The position numbers and the translations under genes are program-made. A DNA stretch of 64,000 nucleotides from NCBI GenBank assembly GCA_902616645.1, contig CACMTO010000002.1, positions 1-64,000 of the forward strand, in the 5' to 3' direction. The stretch is from an uncultured Pelagibacteraceae bacterium (GTDB lineage: Bacteria; Pseudomonadota; Alphaproteobacteria; Pelagibacterales; Pelagibacteraceae). Positions 59,101 to 64,000 of this stretch are shown piece after piece. The first letter of the stretch is position 1, and every line of letters starts with the position of its first letter. The notes under the pieces are model-generated. The model was not told the origin of the DNA. It saw only the letters and a program-made list of their open reading frames with translations, and did not search any database.

Positions 59101-59313
59101 TTAATCTAATTTTTTTAAATTTACTGCTGAGGGACCCTTGGGACCATCCTCTAAAGTAAATTCAACCTTATCACCTTCATTAAGGTATCTCATACCAGCA
59201 GCTTTAACAGCGCTAGCATGCACGAAAGCATCTTTCTCTTTGTCCTCCCTTTCGATAAAACCAAATCCTTTTTTGCCATTAAACCACTTAACTGTTCCTT
59301 TTATTGTACTCAT
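59101..59313 (-). CDS. Cold-shock domain protein (CspA family)
   Basis: A 70-residue OB-fold RNA chaperone. RNP1 [10 protein letters not shown] and RNP2 DAFVHASAV are intact, and the start is [12 protein letters not shown]. It has its own terminator downstream and an AT-only long hairpin upstream, so it is probably monocistronic and leader-regulated. Confidence 0.96.
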   Translation of the reverse strand: MSTIKGTVKWFNGKKGFGFIEREDKEKDAFVHASAVKAAGMRYLNEGDKVEFTLEDGPKGPSAVNLKKLD

Positions 59314-59343
59314 CTTATTATTAGTCCTTTTGTTATTTATTAT

Positions 59344-59380
59344 ATCTTGAAGTTAATTTCTTTTTAATTAATTTCAAGAT
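59344..59380. repeat. 15-bp inverted repeat in the leader of the cold-shock gene
   Basis: Arms 59344-59358 (ATCTTGAAGTTAATT) and 59366-59380 (AATTAATTTCAAGAT) pair fully on the plus strand with one G-U. On the minus strand there is a single C-A mismatch. The loop is seven bases. It lies between tRNA-Phe and the cold-shock ATG, so on the minus strand it would be an mRNA 5' hairpin or a tRNA 3' trailer stem. Stem is almost all A-U and would be temperature-sensitive. Confidence 0.75.
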
Positions 59381-59387
59381 GTTTTGG

Positions 59388-59462
59388 TGGTGCCTCGGGA
59401 AGGATTCGCACCTCCGACACAAGCCTTTTCAGGGCTCTGCTCTACTCCTGAGCTACCGAGGC
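59388..59462 (-). tRNA. tRNA-Phe (GAA)
   Basis: Acceptor GCCTCGG/CCGAGGC, A73, encoded CCA. D-stem GCTC/GAGC with loop AGGAGTA. Anticodon stem GAGCC/GGCTT with loop CTGAAAA (anticodon GAA). T-stem GGAGG/CCTTC with loop TGCGAAT. Positions 18 and 55 are A and G instead of G and T. It lies 6 bases downstream of the infA stop and is probably cotranscribed with hisD-infA. Confidence 0.96.
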
Positions 59463-59468
59463 AATAAA

Positions 59469-59684
59469 TTAACCTCTAAAGATTATTCTGCCTTTTGTTA
59501 AATCATAAGGTGTCATCTCTACAGTCACGTTGTCACCTTGAAGTACTCTAATTCTGTTTTTTCTCAATTTACCAGCTGTATGGGCTGTAACAACATGCCC
59601 ATTTTCCAATTTTACCCTAAACATAGCATTTGGTAACAAGTCTGTTACTTTACCCTTAAATTCAAGTAAATCTTGCTTTGACAA
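59469..59684 (-). CDS. infA: Translation initiation factor IF-1
   Basis: A 71-residue OB-fold protein with [35 protein letters not shown] and [13 protein letters not shown]. Initiates with TTG; no ATG fits the family start (SKQDLLEF). It starts 2 bases after hisD. Confidence 0.96.
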   Translation of the reverse strand: MSKQDLLEFKGKVTDLLPNAMFRVKLENGHVVTAHTAGKLRKNRIRVLQGDNVTVEMTPYDLTKGRIIFRG

Positions 59685-59686
59685 AT

Positions 59687-60970
59687 TTATTTTCTCCTAA
59701 TTCTTTTTATTACAGATTGAGCATGGCCTTGTAACCCCTCATAATTTGCAAGAGTTATAGCTGATGGACCAAGACTTTCAATACCCTTTTTTGATAAGTT
59801 TATATAAGAGATTCTTTTGTAGAATTCATTAACACTTATTCCACTTGAGTATTTGGCAGAACCATTGGTTGGTAAAACATGATTTGAACCTGCATTATAG
59901 TCTGTCATTGCCATAACAGCATATTTTCCTAAACAAATTGACCCTGTGTTTTTAATTTTTGGTAACAAAGATTTATAATTTCTTAAATTTAGTTCTAAAT
60001 GTTCAGGAGCTATCTTATTTATTAAATCAATAATTCCCTTATCAGATTTTTCATAAATCAAAACGCCATAATTATTTATACTTCTTTTTGCTATAGAAAA
60101 TCTTGGTATTTTTTTTAATTGATTAAAAATTTCTAATTTAACTTTTTCAATCATTTTTTTATCTTTTGAAATCAGAATACATTGAGCAAGATCGTCATGT
60201 TCAGCTTGACCTATTAAATCACTTGCTATCCACTCAGGATTAGAAAATTTGTCACAAACTACAGTTATTTCTGAGGGACCTGCTGTCATTCCTTCAATAC
60301 CAACATCTCCAAAAACTTCTTTTTTTGCAGCTGCAACAAATGCGTTACCAGGTCCTATGATTTTATCAACTTTCTTAATTTTTGTAGTACCATATGCAAG
60401 TGCAGCAATTGCAGAAGCTCCACCGATAGAGTAAATTTCTTTTATCTTACATTTTTTTGCAGCATACAATACAGCTGGACTTTGTTTTCCTAAAAAGGGG
60501 GGATTCACCATAACTATTCTTTTAACACCAGCTACAATTGCTGGAATAGCATTCATAAGAACACTAGAAGGATAGGATGCATCTGATCCAGGAACATAAA
60601 TTCCTACAGATGACAAAGGCATATATTTATATTCAAGTTTATTTTTAAATTTATCTACATAAAAAATATTTTTAAATTTTTGTAAAGAATGAAATTTTAA
60701 AATTCTTTTATAAGATAGATCTATGGCATTTTTTACTTTTTTGTCTAAAAAAGTTATTGATTTTAATATTTGTTTCTTTGAAGGTACAATAATTTTATTA
60801 TTGTTAAATTTTTTTTCGTATTTTAAAATTGCTTTATCTCCGTTTTTCTTCACATCTCTAATGATATTTATAACAACACTAGTGTTAAGCTTAAGTTTTT
60901 TTTTTCTTTTAGCTAATAATTGATCTAAATCTTTTTTAGATTTAGGATTCATATTTGATAAAATTTTCAT
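59687..60970 (-). CDS. hisD: Histidinol dehydrogenase
   Basis: Final two oxidations to histidine. [20 protein letters not shown], the signature [16 protein letters not shown]...AGPSE, zinc ligands in QAEHD and near the C-terminal EGLQGHAQS. 427 residues. It is separated from hisGZS by only about 1 kb that holds infA, two tRNAs and a cold-shock gene. Confidence 0.97.
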   Translation of the reverse strand: MKILSNMNPKSKKDLDQLLAKRKKKLKLNTSVVINIIRDVKKNGDKAILKYEKKFNNNKIIVPSKKQILKSITFLDKKVKNAIDLSYKRILKFHSLQKFKNIFYVDKFKNKLEYKYMPLSSVGIYVPGSDASYPSSVLMNAIPAIVAGVKRIVMVNPPFLGKQSPAVLYAAKKCKIKEIYSIGGASAIAALAYGTTKIKKVDKIIGPGNAFVAAAKKEVFGDVGIEGMTAGPSEITVVCDKFSNPEWIASDLIGQAEHDDLAQCILISKDKKMIEKVKLEIFNQLKKIPRFSIAKRSINNYGVLIYEKSDKGIIDLINKIAPEHLELNLRNYKSLLPKIKNTGSICLGKYAVMAMTDYNAGSNHVLPTNGSAKYSSGISVNEFYKRISYINLSKKGIESLGPSAITLANYEGLQGHAQSVIKRIRRK

Positions 60971-60973
60971 ATT

Positions 60974-61369
60974 TTAATTAACTTCATTTTGATCTTCTAG
61001 TCTTACTTCAATTGTCTCTGCTGTCAAAGAAATATAAGCATTGTTATTAAAAATTAAATTTATTTCGTATTCTTTGTTATTTTTAAGGTAATCTATTGCT
61101 AATAATTCTAAAATTGAGTCTTGTTTTTTTTGATTTATGTTTTTTGATTTAACTTGATCTACAAAATCGAATTTACAAATACTATTGATTTTTTTTTTTT
61201 GATTTTCACTTTCAACTTTGTTACGTTCAACAGATATTAGAAATATTTTATTAGACTTTAGATATTTCATATTAGAAATTTTTGCCTTTGCTCCAGCCAT
61301 GCATGCCGAAATCATTTGAAGACCCTCTTGATCATTAGCAATAATTTTTGTTAAATATTTCTTTTCCAT
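60974..61369 (-). CDS. DUF2948 family protein
   Basis: A 131-residue protein with DQEGLQMISACMAGAKAKISNM near the start and LLAIDYLKNNKEYEINLIFNN-type C-terminus. This matches the uncharacterised alphaproteobacterial DUF2948 family, which sits between murA and hisD in many genomes. A function is not known. One-base overlap with murA's stop (TAATG-type). Confidence 0.85.
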   Translation of the reverse strand: MEKKYLTKIIANDQEGLQMISACMAGAKAKISNMKYLKSNKIFLISVERNKVESENQKKKINSICKFDFVDQVKSKNINQKKQDSILELLAIDYLKNNKEYEINLIFNNNAYISLTAETIEVRLEDQNEVN

Positions 61370-62622
61370 TAATTTATTCTCTTAATTTTTGCTCCTATTT
61401 TCTGAAACTTTTTCTCAATTTTTTCGTATCCTCTATCTAAATGATAAATTCTATTAATTATTGATTTTCCTTTAGCATTTAATGCTGCCAGGATTAGAGA
61501 TACCGAGGCTCTTAGGTCGGTAGCCATCAACTCAGCTGCTTTAAAATCAACTTTTCCATTAATAACTGCTTTATTTCCATTTATTGAAATTTTAGCTCCC
61601 ATTCGATTCAATTCAGAAACATGCATAAATCTGTTTTCAAAAATCTCCTCTTTAATTTCAGATTTTTTATTTGCTTTACATAATAGTACCATCATTTGTG
61701 CTTGTAAGTCTGTTGGAAATCCTGGATAAGGTGCAGTTTTAATTTTTGTATTTTTAATTTTTTTACTTCCAATAATTTTAACTTCGTTTTTAGAAATCTT
61801 AATTTTAGCTCCAATTCTTTTAAGAATATTAATCTCAGTTTTAATGATAGTTGGATTTATAGACTGTATCTTTAAATTACTTTCAGTCGCAGCTGCAGCA
61901 ATTAAATAAGTCCCAGCTTCAATTCGATCAAACATTATTGAGTATTTCGCTCCTTGAACCTGTTCTACACCAATAATTTTTATTTTTCTTCTTGATAACC
62001 AATTTATTTTACACCCTATTTTATTTAAAAAATTTACTAAATCCTTTATTTCAGGCTCTATCGCACAATTCGAGAGAATTGTTGTTCCTTTCGCAAGACT
62101 TGCTGCAATAATCAAATTTTCAGTAGCACCAACTGAAATTTTAGAGAAAAAAATCTTGTTTCCTTTCAAACCTTTTGGTGCTGTTGCATGAATATATCCT
62201 TGTGAAATTTTATATTTAACACCAAGTTTAGAAAGTGCTTTTAGATGGATATCTACAGGTCTTGTCCCGATAGCACAACCACCTGGTAGAGATACTTTTG
62301 CAGAGCCAAATTTTGCTAGTAATGGACCTAGAACCAAAATTCCTGCTCTCATAGTTTTAACCAAATTGTAAGATGCAAACTTTTTAAATTGGTTTGAGTT
62401 GTTTATTGTTAATGAATTTCCATGAAATTTAGTTTTGGATCCTAAAGATTCTAATAAATAAACCATCGTTTCAATATCTCTTACCCTTGGTAAATTTCTT
62501 AAGATTATTCTCTTATTAGATAGAAGAGTTGCTGCAAGGATTGGTAAAGATGCATTTTTTGAACCAGATATTTTTACTTGCCCTTTGAGCTTATATGCCC
62601 CAACGACCTCTAATTTTTGCAT
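61369..62622 (-). CDS. murA: UDP-N-acetylglucosamine 1-carboxyvinyltransferase
   Basis: First committed step of peptidoglycan synthesis. SGSKNASLPILAATLL, the catalytic Cys loop LPGGCAIGTRPVDIHL, TAPYPGFPTDLQAQMM, and ATDLRASVSLILAAL. 417 residues. Follows dcd after 2 bases. Confidence 0.98.
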   Translation of the reverse strand: MQKLEVVGAYKLKGQVKISGSKNASLPILAATLLSNKRIILRNLPRVRDIETMVYLLESLGSKTKFHGNSLTINNSNQFKKFASYNLVKTMRAGILVLGPLLAKFGSAKVSLPGGCAIGTRPVDIHLKALSKLGVKYKISQGYIHATAPKGLKGNKIFFSKISVGATENLIIAASLAKGTTILSNCAIEPEIKDLVNFLNKIGCKINWLSRRKIKIIGVEQVQGAKYSIMFDRIEAGTYLIAAAATESNLKIQSINPTIIKTEINILKRIGAKIKISKNEVKIIGSKKIKNTKIKTAPYPGFPTDLQAQMMVLLCKANKKSEIKEEIFENRFMHVSELNRMGAKISINGNKAVINGKVDFKAAELMATDLRASVSLILAALNAKGKSIINRIYHLDRGYEKIEKKFQKIGAKIKRIN

Positions 62623-62624
62623 GA

Positions 62625-63179
62625 CTATACTTTTGGTAAAGTTACTCCAGTTTGACCCATATATTTTCCTTTTCTGTCTGCATAAGTTATTAGAGGTTTT
62701 TCATTTCCTTTTAAAAAAATGAACTGGGCAACACCTTCGTTTGCATAAATTTTAGCTGGTAGAGGAGTAGTGTTGGAAAATTCTAAGGTAACATATCCCT
62801 CCCACCCAGGCTCTAGGGGTGTTACATTGACTATAATTCCACATCTAGCATAAGTCGACTTTCCTAAACAGATTACTAGTACATCTTTTGGAATTTTAAA
62901 CTTTTCTATAGTTCTAGCTAATACAAAAGAATTTGGAGGAATGATACATTCTGAAACTTTTTTGGTAACAAAATTTGTTGGTTTAAAATTTTTAGGGTCA
63001 ACAATTTCAGAGTTCACATTTGTAAATATCTTGAATTCATCAGCAACTCGTGCATCATAACCAAAGGAAGAAAGTCCATAAGAAATACTATCTCCTCTTA
63101 TTTGTTTTTCTTCAAAAGGAAATATCATATTCTCCTCACTAGACATTTTTTTAATCCATTTATCTGAAAGAACTGACAT
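62625..63179 (-). CDS. dcd: dCTP deaminase
   Basis: Converts dCTP to dUTP for thymidylate supply. [14 protein letters not shown], the catalytic region [29 protein letters not shown] with its Glu, and [10 protein letters not shown]. 184 residues. Overlapped by 20 bases at its start by the small upstream ORF. Confidence 0.96.
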   Translation of the reverse strand: MSVLSDKWIKKMSSEENMIFPFEEKQIRGDSISYGLSSFGYDARVADEFKIFTNVNSEIVDPKNFKPTNFVTKKVSECIIPPNSFVLARTIEKFKIPKDVLVICLGKSTYARCGIIVNVTPLEPGWEGYVTLEFSNTTPLPAKIYANEGVAQFIFLKGNEKPLITYADRKGKYMGQTGVTLPKV

Positions 63180-63279
63180 TATTTTTAATCTTTTTATTTT
63201 TTTTTTGAAATAATTTTCTTTTTTTTAAATTTTTTTTAAGAGCTAAAACCAATCGCTCGTTTTTAACTTTGTCATTCAT
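63160..63279 (-). CDS. Possible 39-residue lysine-rich protein before dcd
   Basis: ATG at 63279 overlaps the TGA of the upstream 67-residue gene (ATGA), and the frame runs 39 codons into dcd. The sequence starts [22 protein letters not shown] and continues very basic. Small alphaproteobacterial proteins with an L..AL..NL.RRK core are common near murA/dcd. A four-base coupling overlap supports translation, but lysine-rich frames arise easily in A-rich DNA. Confidence 0.5.
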   Translation of the reverse strand: MNDKVKNERLVLALKKNLKKRKLFQKKNKKIKNNVSSFR

Positions 63280-63479
63280 TCTTTATTTGGATTAGTGATA
63301 AAATCTAGAGTTATTGGTTTTGAGGCATCCAATGCTTTTTCTTTAAATTCCAACTCTTTCTTTGGTCCCTCTTTAGCCATTCGTTTTGCTTTTTTTTCAG
63401 CTAGTTTCCTTTCTCTTTTTGCTTGCTTTTCCATAAGCTTAGCACTTTTTGTAGATTTGTAATCGTAATGAATGCCCAT
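63276..63479 (-). CDS. Small basic conserved protein of unknown function
   Basis: A 67-residue protein, MGIHYDYKSTKSAKLMEKQ followed by a strongly charged helix rich in KRxRKLAEKKAKRMAKEG and a tail [12 protein letters not shown]. It resembles small uncharacterised alphaproteobacterial proteins with a KRERKLAEKKA helix. A nucleic-acid-binding role is only a guess. Likely first gene of the dcd-murA-DUF2948-hisD-infA run. Confidence 0.65.
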   Translation of the reverse strand: MGIHYDYKSTKSAKLMEKQAKRERKLAEKKAKRMAKEGPKKELEFKEKALDASKPITLDFITNPNKE

Positions 63480-63533
63480 AAATTTTCCTTAGTTAGATAT
63501 AAATCATATTAAGCTAAAAATTAAGGCAATAAT

Positions 63534-63563
63534 TTGAAAAAATGCTTTATTATACCATATAAA
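63534..63563 (+). promoter_or_regulatory. Candidate promoter of tRNA-Thr
   Basis: TTGAAA (63534-63539), an 18-base spacer and TATAAA (63558-63563), with 11 bases to the first tRNA base. Spacing is right for a housekeeping promoter producing a minimal leader. Confidence 0.4.
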
Positions 63564-63574
63564 AAATATTTTTT

Positions 63575-63650
63575 GCCCCTTTAACTCAGGGAGTAGAGTA
63601 TTTCCATGGTAAGGAAAAAGTCGTCCGTGCAAGTCGGGCAAGGGGCACCA
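63575..63650 (+). tRNA. tRNA-Thr (GGT)
   Basis: Acceptor GCCCCTT/AAGGGGC, A73, encoded CCA. D-stem ACTC/GAGT with loop AGGGAGTA. Anticodon stem TTTCC/GGAAA with loop ATGGTAA (anticodon GGT). T-stem GTCCG/CGGGC with loop TGCAAGT. Again A precedes G19 in the D loop and position 55 is G. An alternative alignment of this D loop could place GG earlier; the T loop change is unambiguous. Confidence 0.96.
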
Positions 63651-63663
63651 TAAATCGAAAATT

Positions 63664-64000
63664 TTATTCAACAAATTTTTTATGAAATTTGATTAAAGGA
63701 TGATCCTGAAAAATTCTTATACTTCCGTGATTGAATATAATCTTAGAGGAATTATATATTATTTTATATAACGAATTAGTTGCAATATCTCCAGTGATTA
63801 AAGTTTTGGGGTTCCAAAAAAAAGCGAAAAGGAAAAAAATTAATACTAAAAATATTTTTTTTTTAATAAAAAGTCTTGTGAAAAAATTGTTATGAAAATC
63901 ATTAGAAATAATTTTACTTTTAATCAAGTAAAAATATAAAAGAATAGATAAAGAATATGTTAAATGTATCCATCTACCCCAATCATGACCAAAGGCGAAA
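63664..64000 (-). CDS. C-terminal part of an unidentified membrane protein
   Basis: The frame is open to the right edge, so about 112 C-terminal residues are visible and the start lies outside. It begins FGHDWGRWIHLTYSL, has a hydrophobic segment there and another at FLVLIFFLFAFFW, then a soluble tail ending in HKKFVE. A short DWGRW motif is seen in some polysaccharide-related membrane proteins, but I cannot name a family. Confidence 0.6.
   Translation of the reverse strand, partial: FAFGHDWGRWIHLTYSLSILLYFYLIKSKIISNDFHNNFFTRLFIKKKIFLVLIFFLFAFFWNPKTLITGDIATNSLYKIIYNSSKIIFNHGSIRIFQDHPLIKFHKKFVE

Overview
The window looks like a chromosomal segment of a SAR11 bacterium (Pelagibacterales, Candidatus Pelagibacter or a close relative). 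The evidence is the very AT-rich sequence, the near absence of intergenic DNA, many 1-20 base gene overlaps, alphaproteobacterial gene orders (ctaC-D-B-G-E-surf1, ihfB-pyrF-trpF-trpB-trpA-accD-folC, ffs-dnaX-ybaB-recR, cytochrome c/kdsB/pheA, murA-DUF2948-hisD-infA), a GcrA regulator, and a Blh retinal-forming oxygenase at the left edge. I see no rRNA, IS element, prophage or CRISPR array. No gene-free stretch exceeds 300 bases; the longest is about 280 bases at 58822-59100.

Layout. 1-2861 (+): end of blh, then ispH, thrB, rnhA. 2965-11840 (-): an FkbM methyltransferase, a peroxiredoxin, thrC, then the aa3 cytochrome oxidase operon surf1/ctaE/ctaG/small coxF-like gene/ctaB/ctaD/ctaC, then rsmE. 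11858-14626 (+): haloacid dehalogenase, CDGSH protein, pirin, quinone reductase. 15080-20740 (+): ubiA followed by the lipid A/Kdo run msbA-waaA-lpxK-lpxL. 20742-22774: DUF2093, purD, rsmD. 22771-29196 (-): pgi, a BamF-like lipoprotein, lspA, ileS, ribF, a HAD hydrolase. 29321-31296 (+): groES-groEL with a good terminator. 31352-35652 (-): recR, ybaB, dnaX, SRP RNA, pheA, kdsB. 35760-40024: membrane cytochrome c, argF-argD, gcrA, an NDUFA9-like protein. 40041-44334 (+): rnd, kdsD, lptC, lptB, aroA. 44457-51947 (+): rpsA, ihfB, pyrF, trpFBA, accD, folC. 51944-55557 (-): trxA and a trio of DNA-processing genes (sbcB, an MGME1-like nuclease, rmuC). 55627-63479 (-): hisG-hisZ-hisS-tRNA-His, a possible 33-residue ORF, a cold-shock gene, tRNA-Phe, infA, hisD, DUF2948, murA, dcd and two small basic proteins. 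63575-64000: tRNA-Thr and the end of a membrane protein.

Together these genes cover aerobic respiration, LPS core and lipid A synthesis and export, His/Trp/Thr/Arg/Phe synthesis, translation and genome maintenance. The observations I rate highest are as follows. All three tRNAs carry A18 and G55 in place of the near-universal G18/U55 elbow pair, and tRNA-His is further altered. Mature tRNA-His ends 4 nt before the hisS start codon. A close motif match to the mitochondrial nuclease MGME1 sits between exonuclease I and rmuC. The aroA-rpsA gap, normally occupied by cmk, holds what looks like a short cmk remnant. Several small coupled ORFs (41, 39 and 33 residues) appear to be missed by size-limited gene finding.
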